Assembly (NCBI GenBank): GCA_023415655.1
Contig: JAEZKD010000025.1
Span: forward strand, 1-24,515
Reading direction: 5' to 3'
Length of the DNA: 24,515 nucleotides
Source: Bacillota bacterium
GTDB taxonomy: Bacteria; Bacillota; Clostridia; Lachnospirales; Lachnospiraceae
This document shows positions 14,419-23,618 of the stretch, piece by piece. The notes under the pieces are model-generated. The model searched no databases. It saw only the letters and a program-made list of their open reading frames with translations, and had not been told where the DNA came from. Position 1 is the stretch's first letter, and each line of letters begins with the position of its first letter. The position numbers were made by a program, and so were the translations under genes.

Positions 14419-14447
14419 TTTACTTTAGTCGGGAAATATTGTATAAT
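14419..14447 (+). promoter_or_regulatory. Promoter of the chemoreceptor gene
   Basis: TTTACT (14419-14424), a 17-base spacer and a perfect TATAAT (14442-14447) are present. Transcription should start near 14454, inside an alternating TATATA stretch, giving a leader of about 70 bases. It is a sigma-A type site; no flagellar sigma-D pattern was seen. Confidence 0.7.
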
Positions 14448-14524
14448 CTGTTTATATATATTTTATATATATGTAGATATATGTAAAAACTACAGCGAAA
14501 CTATGAAAGGATTAGGGGACGATT

Positions 14525-16303
14525 ATGAAAAAAAGACGAGTGTCAAAGCAACAAGTGTCAAAAAAGCAATTGCCAAAAAAACAATTGTCTAAAAAGAAAC
14601 ACAAAAGTATTATATTTCAGCTACTTGCCCTTGGTTTAGTACCACTTTTAATACTAGATATAGTTTTAACGACGTATAGTACAATAGTATTACAAGAAAG
14701 CATGAAAGGTGAGATTAAAAACTCGTTACGTTATGTCTCCGCGTCACTCATAGAAACATATACGAACTTGTATCCTGGTGATTATACGAAAGATGTATCT
14801 GGTGCCATCTACAAAGGCAAAACAAAAATCTCAAGTGATAGTCGACTGGTTGATTCTATCAAAGAAAGTGCTGGTTTCGATTGTACCCTCTATTTTAATG
14901 GAATGCGTAATATTACAACGATCAAACGTGAGAGTAATGGTGCAAAGGCTATTGCAACGTCACCGGATGAGAAGGTGCGTCAATATGTAGAATTTGAGGG
15001 AAATACATATTTTAGTGACTCCTTAGTAATTGAAGGAGTACGATATTATGCTTATTATACACCACTTTATGATAACTACGATAATATAGTAGGTATGGTT
15101 TTTACCGGAAAAGATTATGATTCGGTTCAAAAACAAATTGAGTCACAGATTATGAGAATTTTATTATTCTCGGCTGTGATTATCGTCGTATCAGGTCTGT
15201 TTACCATTATCATATCTAAGAAATTAAGCAAGAACATGAAGGATGCAAAGAATTTTCTATCTGACATCGCAGAAGGAAACCTTTCAACCACATTACCAGA
15301 AAAACATCTAAAACGAAAAGATGAAATCGGAGATATCTTCCATAAATCAGTATCGCTTCAGGAAAAGTTGATTGGAATTGTAAGTAACATCAAGCATTCC
15401 ACACGTGAATTGGTTCTTTCCTCCGATAGCTTAGCAAAAGCTTCGCACGCAACCGACCAGACAGTTGGCGAAGTATCGAGTGCTATGAGTGAAATTGCAG
15501 GACAAGTACAAGCCCAAGCAAATCAGACTCAAACTGCTTCTGACAACATATCCATCATTGGAGCTCAGATGTCTTCAATTATGGATACCATGAATGAATT
15601 GAGTCAAGTATCCCAAACGATGTCTATGGCAGAAAAGACATCCACAGAGATGTTACAACAGTTAAATGCTTCGAACGATCAAACAATGAACTCCATAGAG
15701 AAAATAGCACAGCAAACGGATATCACAAATCAATCGGCTCATGATATCCAAAAAGCAGTTGGTTTGATTCAAGCGATAGCAGAAGAAACGGATCTCTTAT
15801 CGTTGAATGCTAGTATTGAAGCAGCGAGAGCTGGCTCTGCAGGCTTAGGCTTTAGTGTTGTTGCAGAAGAAATTAGAAAGCTTGCGGATCAGTCGAGAAA
15901 ATCTGCAAGTGAAATTGAGCATATCATACAAAAATTGTTACATGAATCTAACACTACAGTAGAAATTATGAAGGAAGTAAAAGCAAACATTGATCATCAA
16001 CAAGAATGCTTACAACAGACCAAGGTGAATTTTACATCCATTAGTGAAGGCATCAATGTATCGAATGAAAGTGTGAGTGGAATCCGTAATAAGATTCACG
16101 AATTGAATGAATCCAAGAATGTGATTGTTCAAGTAATCGATGCATTAACGGCGCTTTCACAGGATAATGCTGCAGTAACTCAGCAGACCTCAGCTTCCAC
16201 TCAAGAATTGGATATGACGGTAGATAAACTCGCAGAATCTTCGATTGCACTGAAAGAAATTGCTTATGATTTAGAAAAGCAGTTAGATGTTTTTCAGATG
16301 TAA
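14525..16303 (+). CDS. Methyl-accepting chemotaxis protein with Cache-like sensor
   Basis: 592 residues. A very basic N-terminal tail made of repeated SKKQ-type units (residues 5-27) precedes TM1 (about 29-51). The extracellular part (about 52-210) resembles a single Cache domain: LVDSIKESAGFDCTLYFNG, the YYAYYTPLYDNYDNIVGMVFTGKD strand pair. TM2 is at about 211-231, then a HAMP domain (about 232-285) and the coiled-coil signalling domain. The CheA/CheW-contacting tip IAEETDLLSLNASIEAARAG (418-437) is intact but differs from the common QTNLLALNAAIEAARAG form. GFSVVAEEIRKLADQS follows. It senses an unknown ligand, perhaps a sugar or organic acid, and signals to the flagellar motor. No CheR-tethering pentapeptide is seen at the end. 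It has its own promoter and terminator. Confidence 0.95.
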   Translation: MKKRRVSKQQVSKKQLPKKQLSKKKHKSIIFQLLALGLVPLLILDIVLTTYSTIVLQESMKGEIKNSLRYVSASLIETYTNLYPGDYTKDVSGAIYKGKTKISSDSRLVDSIKESAGFDCTLYFNGMRNITTIKRESNGAKAIATSPDEKVRQYVEFEGNTYFSDSLVIEGVRYYAYYTPLYDNYDNIVGMVFTGKDYDSVQKQIESQIMRILLFSAVIIVVSGLFTIIISKKLSKNMKDAKNFLSDIAEGNLSTTLPEKHLKRKDEIGDIFHKSVSLQEKLIGIVSNIKHSTRELVLSSDSLAKASHATDQTVGEVSSAMSEIAGQVQAQANQTQTASDNISIIGAQMSSIMDTMNELSQVSQTMSMAEKTSTEMLQQLNASNDQTMNSIEKIAQQTDITNQSAHDIQKAVGLIQAIAEETDLLSLNASIEAARAGSAGLGFSVVAEEIRKLADQSRKSASEIEHIIQKLLHESNTTVEIMKEVKANIDHQQECLQQTKVNFTSISEGINVSNESVSGIRNKIHELNESKNVIVQVIDALTALSQDNAAVTQQTSASTQELDMTVDKLAESSIALKEIAYDLEKQLDVFQM

Positions 16304-16347
16304 TGGTGAATTGATATTTATTAATAAGATAGGAATATACTAGAGAT

Positions 16348-16394
16348 CCCCCAATTTTAGATGATTTTATCTAAAATTGGGGGGTTATTTTTTT
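16348..16394 (+). terminator. Rho-independent terminator of the chemoreceptor gene
   Basis: A perfect 15-bp stem (16348-16362 with 16369-16383) has a 6-base loop, a CCCCC/GGGGG base and a T-rich tail (TTATTTTTTT) to 16394. Confidence 0.92.
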
Positions 16395-16796
16395 ACATCT
16401 GGCGTCAATTGGCAGGAAATGTCACATTCTAAAATTGAATGTAAAAATTAATAAAACAATGTCATAAAAGAGATTACGAAACATTTAGTTAATGAATAGA
16501 AAGTATTTTCTTTTAAAAAAGCTGTGATATATTTAATATGTAAATTATTTACTTTCGAGAAAAGAAACGCAATACCAAGGTTGATTTGAGAAAGCTCATA
16601 CTAATCTGTGTTCGTAGGAAACGATTCTATGATGATGAAAGGAGGGATCACAAAAAAGAAGTCAAAAAGTTTTACAAAAAGGAATCAGAAAAAGATACGA
16701 GACAGATTACATATTAGCTTAATTCATAAATACCAAAGATTGAAAAAGACATTCAATTAGGGAGTAATGTATTTATTAAAAAAAGGAGAAGTAGAA
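16395..16796 (+). other. Upstream region of the xylanase gene
   Basis: This is about 400 bases without a confident gene. A small inverted repeat ACATTC/GAATGT (16424-16429 with 16437-16442) could be an operator. A -10-like TAATAT (16535-16540) has only a poor -35 (TTTTAA, 16512-16517). A possible 43-codon ORF lies at 16629-16760. No known riboswitch core was recognised. The region is long for a simple promoter, so regulation of the xylanase by plant polysaccharide signals may act here. Confidence 0.5.
16629..16760 (+). CDS. Possible 43-residue lysine-rich peptide
   Basis: Three ATG codons in a row (16629-16637) open a 43-codon frame rich in Lys and Arg (about one third of residues), ending in KKTFN at 16760, 36 bases before the xylanase ATG. 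Upstream only a weak AGGA is seen. A much better AAAGGAGG lies just inside the frame but has no start codon at the right distance. The peptide matches nothing I recognise. It could be a leader peptide, a ribosomal-protein-like basic peptide or a chance frame; the last is quite possible. Confidence 0.25.
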   Translation: MMMKGGITKKKSKSFTKRNQKKIRDRLHISLIHKYQRLKKTFN

Positions 16797-19700
16797 ATGA
16801 GACAAGCTAAAAAAAAGAAATCAGCGGTATTGAGAAGATCAATGGCACTTTTTCTAAGTCTTGTAATGATCAGTAGTTATTTCGGTTTACACTTCAATCA
16901 TCCTACAGTCGTTAAAGCAGATACGACTGCAATTATCGAAGATTTTGAGTCAGAGGATCGTATTGGATTTCCTATGGGTGGGGTAACACTTGAGCGTTCG
17001 TCGAATTCAATGGATGGAACCAATGCACTTTATGTTTCAAATCGTACTCAGGATTGGAATAGCTATAGCTATGATATCAAACAATTCAATGGTAAATCAA
17101 TACAGTTCAATGCACAAATGAGAGCGGATGCAGAGAATCTGGTTGGATTTGTTTGTGTGAAAACTAAAGTCAGCGATAAAGAGGCTTATACTTGGATTTA
17201 TAATAATGCCTTAGTAAATGGCCAATATACACAGATTAACACATATTATTCCATTCCACAGGATTCAACAGAAACGATTCTATATTTTGGTACTTGGGAT
17301 TATGTAGCTAATAAGGCGACATGTGATTCTTTTTATCTAGATAACATTAGTATCAAAGAGTCAATGTTTATTAAGGAAAACTTTGATGACTATACAGATA
17401 CGGAATCTAAAAAAGGTAGTGTATTTGGTAGTCCTACACTGACACTTATTCCGAATGGGGATAAGAATAAAGCATTAGAGGTAAGCAATCGTTCTGAAAA
17501 TTATTATGGCTATGCTTATAATTTGAATGCGTTTGCTGGGAACAAGATCACAGTGAAAGCTAGAATTTCTGCAGTTGGTGCAGCGGCAGATGTCAGCAAC
17601 ACATTTAATGCTACGTTAAAAACAACGAAAACAGGGACAGATGATGCTTATAAACAAGTAGCTACGGTAACTACGACTGGAAGTAATTACGTTGTGATGC
17701 AAAGTGCTGAATATGAACTCTTATCAGGTTCTGATAGTTACAGTTTATATTTTGAAGGTCCAAAGGATGTTACATATGCAATTGATGATATTGAGATTGT
17801 TGTTGTTGGTGATTACACCAATCCTTCTTCAGGGAGTAGCTATGTTGATTATACATCATATCCAATATTGAAGGATCTTTACAAGGATTATTTTAAGATG
17901 GGTGTTGCTTGTGAAGCAATTAGTCACTGGAGTACACCAAATCAATTAAGTGAAATTGGTAATCCAGTCAAAGAAGACTTTATGAGTCGTCAATTTTCTA
18001 GTATAACGTTTGGTAATGAATTAAAACCAGATTCGAATATGGGTTATAAAGATCCTAGTGCTACAGAAACGAATTTACCATTTATCATTCATCCAGCAGC
18101 AAAAGAGATGCTTGATTGGGCGAAGTCTGTTCATATGCCTGTTCGTGGTCATACCTTAGTATGGCATAGTCAATGTCCAGAAGCAATCTTTTGTAAGGAA
18201 TATCAACCAGTGAAAACGGATAATAAACTGAGTGCAGACTGTCTTGTAAGTCGAGAAGTCTTACTACAACGTTTGAAAAGCTATATTGATAGTACCATGA
18301 AATATATGTATGAAAATAACTACGCTGATGTTATTTATGCATGGGACGTTGTAAATGAAGCCGTTGAACCAGGTGCAAATCAATATAATTTAAGAAACAG
18401 CTATTGGTATCAGATTATCGGTGATGATTTTGTATATTATGCGTTTAAGTTCACAAGAGAAGCAGTTGATAAATATTCGGTTGAGTTTGCTTCAAAATAT
18501 GGTGTTGATCCATCAAATGCAGAACAGCTTGATACGATTCAGCCATCTCTTTTCTATAATGATTATAATGAGTTCCAAGCAGTAAAGTGTGATGCGATTA
18601 TTAGTATGATTACTCGAGATGTTGAGGGACCAGGAAAATCAATGGTTTCTCAAGGTTATATCGATGGTATTGGTATGCAGGGACATCTGAGTGATAATAC
18701 GAGTATTCCAACATATATCGAGGCACTTAGAAAATACGATCAAGTAGTGGATGAAGTACAGATTACCGAACTTGATGTGTCACAGACTACGACTGGAGTG
18801 AATGCAGAATATTATCAAGCGAAGTTCTATAAAGAATTTTTTGAAGCATTGATTGCAGAAGTAAAGAATGGTGTTAATTTAAATAGTGTTACAGTTTGGG
18901 GATTAACGGATGATAATTCTTGGAAGAAGGAAACTCTTCCTTTGTTATTCAAGGGAAATCTTTCTAAGAAGTTAGCATTTGACGGTCTTGTTGCAGCAGT
19001 TAATGGAACAGAGTTACCTGAACCAGCTTTTGTTGCACCAGATTTTAAAGATATGAATGCTACGTTTGATGCAGAAGATGCAACGGTTGAATCAGAAGGC
19101 TTTTCCGTACGTGGTGGAGGATTGTTAAGTATACAAAGTGATGTTGTATTTAACGGAAAGAATGCGTTACTCGATACTGGGCGTACGGCTAATTGGCATG
19201 GTGCAAGCTTTGATGTATCTAGATTTATTGGACAGACAATTGAGGTAAGTGCATGGGTTAAGTGTGCCGCACCTGAGGTAAAATTATCAGCTGATATTGA
19301 TGGTGTATGGCCAAATCTTGCTGCAGTTGATACATCAGATGGTGAATGGAAACAACTTACAGCAGTTTATCAGGTTCCTTCTAATATGACGGCATTGAAG
19401 CTGTATTTTGAAGCTGGCACCCTAGACGACATTTATATTGATAGTGTCAAAGTAAAACTTCATGGTATGAACGAGGATTTTGAAGGAGAGGCTAATATAG
19501 CTAGCGCAAGAGGCGTTGCACATGTACCTTCATTCGCAGGGGTGACTGATACCGACAGCTACAATGAGAGTGGACATTCCTTCTTGGTAAAACGAGCAGA
19601 ACAAGATGCTACGATGAAATTCGATGTAAGTAAGTACATTGGTTATAACATTACGGTAAAAGCTTTTGTGAAGACATCAGATGCAAAGATTCGTCTTGGT

Positions 19701-21389
19701 TTTGATTCAGATACTCCAGTACTGATAACGGAAGTGGATTCAGTTGCAGGCGAATGGACCGAAATTAATGCAACCTATAAGTTGTCGAATCAGTTAACAG
19801 CAGCATCTTTATATATTGAAACCGATGGTAATGCTGATATCTATATTGACAATATTAGTGTATTAATGTCAGATTTGAAAGAAGATGTTGAAGGAGCAAC
19901 CACTGTGTTAACTACAAGATGGGGTGGTGCAGGTACCCTTAGTATTGTAGAGGATGGTGCCAAAGACAATCATGTTGCTGTATTAAAGGATCGTACTGCG
20001 AATTATATGGGTATTGCCTTTGATGTAACTTCCTATATAGGAATGGATGTTTTAGTATCTATGGATGTTAAGACAAACGATGCAAAGATTAGTTTAACTG
20101 GTGACATTGATGGAACATGGCCAAATTATGTAAATACTACCTCGAACAAGGGTCAGTATAAGACAATCCATGCTGCAATTAAGCTACCTTCGAATTTATC
20201 AACCTTACGACTCTATGTAGAGACCGATGGAACCTCAGATCTTTATGTAGATAATGTTACAATCAAGAGAATTCCAGTTGGCACAGAGCATAAATTAATC
20301 TTTGATATGAATGGACACGGAATTGCTCCAGTAACTCAACTAGTTACTGAGGGTGGATATGCATATCAGGTTTCTCCAGCGTCAGTTGATAACTATTCCT
20401 TTGATGGTTGGTATAAGGATGCAGCATGCACGACTCCTTGGGATTTTGCAAGTGACACGATAACAACTGAAACTACACTATATGCAAAATGGACGGAGTC
20501 ATCTACACCAACACCAACGCCAGAGGTGCCAACACCAACACCTTCAACGCCTGTGGTTACAACTCCGACCGTTGAGTCAAAACCTATCTATAGTGAAACA
20601 AAGGAATACGATAAGGTAGTTTATGACGTTACTATAAAGAATCCAACCGCAATGTATAGCATTATAAAAAAAGCACTTGCTGGTGGAAAAGATATTATCT
20701 TTGAATTTACAAGTAATAGTAAGCTGCTTTACAGTTATACATTGAAGGCTGGCATGTATGATCCTTCTGTCATTTTAGGTAATATGAAGCTTGGATTAAC
20801 CATTGGTTCTGCAAAGGACTTAAATCAGGATAAGGGTATCCTTCTGTCAATGGAACAGACTGGTAAATTGGCAATGGAAACAGTACTTAAGGTAAATGTA
20901 AGCGATTACTTTAAGGCTGGTGATACCGTTTACCTATACAAATATAACAAGGAAACAAAGAAATTGGAATGCCAACCAAACAATAAATATGTTGTTGGTT
21001 CGGATGCTTTCGTATCCTTAAATATCATTACCGGTGGTGATTATGTGCTTCTTCCTGCAGCAGCTAGTCGTAATGAGAAGAAAGGATTCTTATCTCAAGT
21101 TGAATTAAAGAAAAAGCTTGAGTTAAGTGCTGGTCAAGTAAATCAACAGTTTATCAGTTTCCCTGATTTCTTTGCATTCGTTTCTGATCTTACCGATTTT
21201 GATGCAAGTAAACATTTAGCAAGCATCGGGACTACTGTTACCTTTAAAACGAATAACAATAAGGTTGTCTATGTGGATGAAAACGGTAATCTATGGGCAA
21301 TTCGCAAGGGAACCTGTAAGGTAGCTGCAATTGTTACGACATCAACCGGTAAAACAATAAAATACGTTACTACTATAACAGTGAAATAA
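16797..21389 (+). CDS. Secreted multi-domain endo-1,4-beta-xylanase (GH10)
   Basis: 1530 residues from the ATG at 16797 (AAGGAG upstream; an ATG at 16767 lies before that site and is rejected). A signal peptide (1 to about 41, ending VVKA) is followed by two carbohydrate-binding-like beta-sandwich modules (about 45-188 and 190-338). The GH10 barrel (about 350-735) has His452 (GHTLVWH), acid/base Glu521 (WDVVNEA) and nucleophile Glu658 (ITELD). Three more related modules follow (about 752-889, 890-1024, 1027-1159). Next come an InlB-type repeat (about 1164-1233, ending TLYAKW), a Thr/Pro linker (1236-1258), an unrecognised domain (about 1265-1425) and a terminal Big_2-like domain (about 1470-1530). 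The modules resemble CBM22/CBM4_9. The enzyme cleaves xylan outside the cell; neither SLH domains nor a sortase signal are present. Confidence 0.95.
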   Translation: MRQAKKKKSAVLRRSMALFLSLVMISSYFGLHFNHPTVVKADTTAIIEDFESEDRIGFPMGGVTLERSSNSMDGTNALYVSNRTQDWNSYSYDIKQFNGKSIQFNAQMRADAENLVGFVCVKTKVSDKEAYTWIYNNALVNGQYTQINTYYSIPQDSTETILYFGTWDYVANKATCDSFYLDNISIKESMFIKENFDDYTDTESKKGSVFGSPTLTLIPNGDKNKALEVSNRSENYYGYAYNLNAFAGNKITVKARISAVGAAADVSNTFNATLKTTKTGTDDAYKQVATVTTTGSNYVVMQSAEYELLSGSDSYSLYFEGPKDVTYAIDDIEIVVVGDYTNPSSGSSYVDYTSYPILKDLYKDYFKMGVACEAISHWSTPNQLSEIGNPVKEDFMSRQFSSITFGNELKPDSNMGYKDPSATETNLPFIIHPAAKEMLDWAKSVHMPVRGHTLVWHSQCPEAIFCKEYQPVKTDNKLSADCLVSREVLLQRLKSYIDSTMKYMYENNYADVIYAWDVVNEAVEPGANQYNLRNSYWYQIIGDDFVYYAFKFTREAVDKYSVEFASKYGVDPSNAEQLDTIQPSLFYNDYNEFQAVKCDAIISMITRDVEGPGKSMVSQGYIDGIGMQGHLSDNTSIPTYIEALRKYDQVVDEVQITELDVSQTTTGVNAEYYQAKFYKEFFEALIAEVKNGVNLNSVTVWGLTDDNSWKKETLPLLFKGNLSKKLAFDGLVAAVNGTELPEPAFVAPDFKDMNATFDAEDATVESEGFSVRGGGLLSIQSDVVFNGKNALLDTGRTANWHGASFDVSRFIGQTIEVSAWVKCAAPEVKLSADIDGVWPNLAAVDTSDGEWKQLTAVYQVPSNMTALKLYFEAGTLDDIYIDSVKVKLHGMNEDFEGEANIASARGVAHVPSFAGVTDTDSYNESGHSFLVKRAEQDATMKFDVSKYIGYNITVKAFVKTSDAKIRLGFDSDTPVLITEVDSVAGEWTEINATYKLSNQLTAASLYIETDGNADIYIDNISVLMSDLKEDVEGATTVLTTRWGGAGTLSIVEDGAKDNHVAVLKDRTANYMGIAFDVTSYIGMDVLVSMDVKTNDAKISLTGDIDGTWPNYVNTTSNKGQYKTIHAAIKLPSNLSTLRLYVETDGTSDLYVDNVTIKRIPVGTEHKLIFDMNGHGIAPVTQLVTEGGYAYQVSPASVDNYSFDGWYKDAACTTPWDFASDTITTETTLYAKWTESSTPTPTPEVPTPTPSTPVVTTPTVESKPIYSETKEYDKVVYDVTIKNPTAMYSIIKKALAGGKDIIFEFTSNSKLLYSYTLKAGMYDPSVILGNMKLGLTIGSAKDLNQDKGILLSMEQTGKLAMETVLKVNVSDYFKAGDTVYLYKYNKETKKLECQPNNKYVVGSDAFVSLNIITGGDYVLLPAAASRNEKKGFLSQVELKKKLELSAGQVNQQFISFPDFFAFVSDLTDFDASKHLASIGTTVTFKTNNNKVVYVDENGNLWAIRKGTCKVAAIVTTSTGKTIKYVTTITVK

Positions 21390-21559
21390 AACCAATGCCG
21401 TGTGAACGGTAGGAAATCAAAAAAGAAATTGGAGCAAATCAATGTTTTTCGGCAAAGAGCCATTAAAACATCAGATAAGCTCCATTTTCTATTGTTAGGT
21501 GTAGGAAACAACATTCATGTAGATAATAAACCTCAAATGTAAGAAAGAGGTAATTATGT

Positions 21560-22816
21560 ATGTTATTGCTTAAGCAGATACCAAAGGATCTAACCTGTGA
21601 CAGTACACTAGGATTTATAAAGGAAGGTTATTTATTTATATCGAATCGTATGAAACGATTGGATACGAATCTATTTTCGGCACGTTTTCTCGGGAAAAAA
21701 GTAGTATTTTTAATGGGGAAAGAAGCAGCAGAACTTTTTTATCAAGAAGCTTTCTTTCAAAGAAAGGGGGTTGCACCAATGAGGGTGCAGAGAACTCTCT
21801 TTGGGAAAAAGGCGATACAGGGTTTGGATGGGGCACAGCACAAAAAGCGGAAAAGTATGTTTATGTCATTACTGACACCTGATTATGTGGATTCCTTAGT
21901 TCAAATCTGTCATCAGAATTTAGAGCGATATGGAAAACAATGGGAGAAACAATCCTCTGTTAATTTATATAAGGAAAGCCAAAAGATACTATTTGAAAGT
22001 GTATGTCAATGGGTTTCTATCCCATATCAAGAAACAAAGATTGAAGCATATGCCGAAGCGTTTGGGTTAATGATCTATGGCTTTGGAAGAATAGGGAAAA
22101 CATATCGCAGAGGTAAACAAGCGAGAAAAGAGGTCGAGGCTTGGGTGAAAGAATGTATCATAGCAGTTCGTAACGGCTTTTTATCAGTGCCTTCTAACAG
22201 TCCTATTTATCGCATGAGTATGTACGAGGAAGAGGGGATTTGTAAGCTTCCTGCACAGATTGCTGCTGTTGAGTTAATTAATATGATACGACCAGTCATT
22301 GCAATTGCCACGTATGTTACATTTGAAGCATTAGCCATCAAGGAGCATCAAAGCTGTGTAGAGCAACTACGTAAATGTGATCCAATTTACCTAGAAATGT
22401 TTTGTCAGGAGGTACGTCGCTTTTATCCATTTGGACCATTCGTCGGGGCAAAAGTAAAATTTGATTTTGTGTGGAAACGATTCTATCTAAAAAAGAATAC
22501 ACTCGTTATATTAGACTTATATGGTACCAATCATGATCCTCATCTTTGGGACGAACCGAATCAATTCCAACCAGAACGTTTTTTATCGAGAGAGAAATGT
22601 CTTTATGACTTGATTCCACAAGGTGGTGGGGATATGCATTCAGGGCATCGTTGTGCAGGAGATGTATTAACAGTGAAAATCATGCAACTATTTGCAGATT
22701 ATCTGGTAAATCACCTTCATTATGAGGTGCCAAAACAGAATTTGCATTATTCCTTTAAAAAAATACCTACGTTGCCTGAGAGTGGGTTTGTTATGAGGAA
22801 GGTGAGGAGGATTTAG
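21560..22816 (+). CDS. Cytochrome P450, CYP152-type fatty acid peroxygenase
   Basis: 418 residues. The haem-binding loop reads QGGGDMHSGHRCAG (354-367) with the haem-ligating Cys365, the form found in CYP152 peroxygenases (P450-BSbeta, P450-CLA). In the I helix NMIRPVIAIATYV carries Arg244-Pro245, the pair that in CYP152 anchors the fatty acid carboxylate and replaces the usual acid/Thr of oxygen-activating P450s. The K-helix ExxR is Glu284-Arg287. Known members use hydrogen peroxide to hydroxylate fatty acids at the alpha or beta position and need no redox partner. There is no membrane anchor. The start ATG at 21560 follows AGAGGT; an out-of-frame ATG overlaps just before. It is followed after 24 bases by the DUF434 gene, probably in one transcript. 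Confidence 0.92.
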   Translation: MLLLKQIPKDLTCDSTLGFIKEGYLFISNRMKRLDTNLFSARFLGKKVVFLMGKEAAELFYQEAFFQRKGVAPMRVQRTLFGKKAIQGLDGAQHKKRKSMFMSLLTPDYVDSLVQICHQNLERYGKQWEKQSSVNLYKESQKILFESVCQWVSIPYQETKIEAYAEAFGLMIYGFGRIGKTYRRGKQARKEVEAWVKECIIAVRNGFLSVPSNSPIYRMSMYEEEGICKLPAQIAAVELINMIRPVIAIATYVTFEALAIKEHQSCVEQLRKCDPIYLEMFCQEVRRFYPFGPFVGAKVKFDFVWKRFYLKKNTLVILDLYGTNHDPHLWDEPNQFQPERFLSREKCLYDLIPQGGGDMHSGHRCAGDVLTVKIMQLFADYLVNHLHYEVPKQNLHYSFKKIPTLPESGFVMRKVRRI

Positions 22817-22840
22817 GGGAAGATGGAGTAGGATGATACG

Positions 22841-23560
22841 ATGACAAAACGAGGTTATTTACCTACCGATGAACGGGAATTTAGTGGATTAGCGGTGAAA
22901 AAATTGTATCAAGCGGGGCAAGATTTATATTATTTACTAAATCATGGTTATAAAATGAAGGGAGCCTCTACTTTTGTAGGGAATCACTATCTGTTATCGG
23001 AGAGGCAAAGGTTGTGTTTAACACGAGCAATCGCCTCAAAAGAGAGTATCGAGCATAGAAAAGAAAAAGAAATTAAGTGGATTCCAGAAGGGAGTACGAT
23101 TTCGGTGGATGGTTTTAACACGATCATTACACTAGAAATTGCGTTATCGGAATCCTTATTATTGAGATGTATGGATGGAGCGATTCGAGATTTGGCAGGG
23201 CTTCGGGGGACCTACCATCTGATTGATAAAACTCAATCAGCAATACTTCTTCTTGGAGATATGCTAGAAAAAAATAAGGTTAAGGAAGTTGTATTTTATG
23301 TGGATGCACCAGTTTCTAATTCAGGAAAGCTCAAACAATGTATCTTAGAAAACCTTACTCCCTTTTGCTTTGATGTAAAGGTCGAAACAATTCGTCAGGT
23401 GGACTCGACTCTAAAAACCTTAGAATATGTTGTCTCTAGTGATGCAATTATACTCGATCAATGTCGTAGCTGGATAAATCTCAATCAGAGAATTATTGAT
23501 AGTTATAAGAAAGAATATGCATTTATTGATTTTACACATGGGATTACGAATGATACGTAG
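22841..23560 (+). CDS. DUF434/DUF5616 protein, possible PIN/NYN-like fold
   Basis: 239 residues. The N-terminal part (about 15-66) matches the small DUF434 helical domain: LYQAGQDLYYLLNHGYK followed by FVGNHYLLSERQRLCLTRA. The rest (about 84-235) fits DUF5616. It starts SVDGFNTIITLE (Asp90) and contains RCMDGAIRDLAG (Asp112, Asp117), VVFYVDAPVSNSG (Asp155) and VSSDAIILDQ (Asp201, Asp206). Alternating strands that each end in a conserved Asp recall PIN/NYN-like metal-dependent nucleases; that is my reading, not an established function. It is predicted to be cytosolic. The ATG at 22841 lies 24 bases after the P450 stop, behind GGAGTAGGA, so the two genes are probably co-transcribed. No terminator is obvious after it. 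Confidence 0.78.
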   Translation: MTKRGYLPTDEREFSGLAVKKLYQAGQDLYYLLNHGYKMKGASTFVGNHYLLSERQRLCLTRAIASKESIEHRKEKEIKWIPEGSTISVDGFNTIITLEIALSESLLLRCMDGAIRDLAGLRGTYHLIDKTQSAILLLGDMLEKNKVKEVVFYVDAPVSNSGKLKQCILENLTPFCFDVKVETIRQVDSTLKTLEYVVSSDAIILDQCRSWINLNQRIIDSYKKEYAFIDFTHGITNDT

Positions 23561-23618
23561 TAAATTGGAAGAACAAAGAAATTAGAGTAGATACACACTA
23601 GGGAATAGATGGGAAAGG

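Noticed and set aside
14264..14524. Cyclic di-GMP (GEMM) riboswitch before the chemoreceptor
   Set aside because: Common in Clostridia, but the conserved core could not be found on either strand, and most of the structure lies upstream of the predicted transcription start.
21442..21471. Hairpin ATGTTTT/AAAACAT after the xylanase as a terminator
   Set aside because: Weak, AT-rich stem without a T-tract; no convincing terminator was found between the xylanase and P450 genes.
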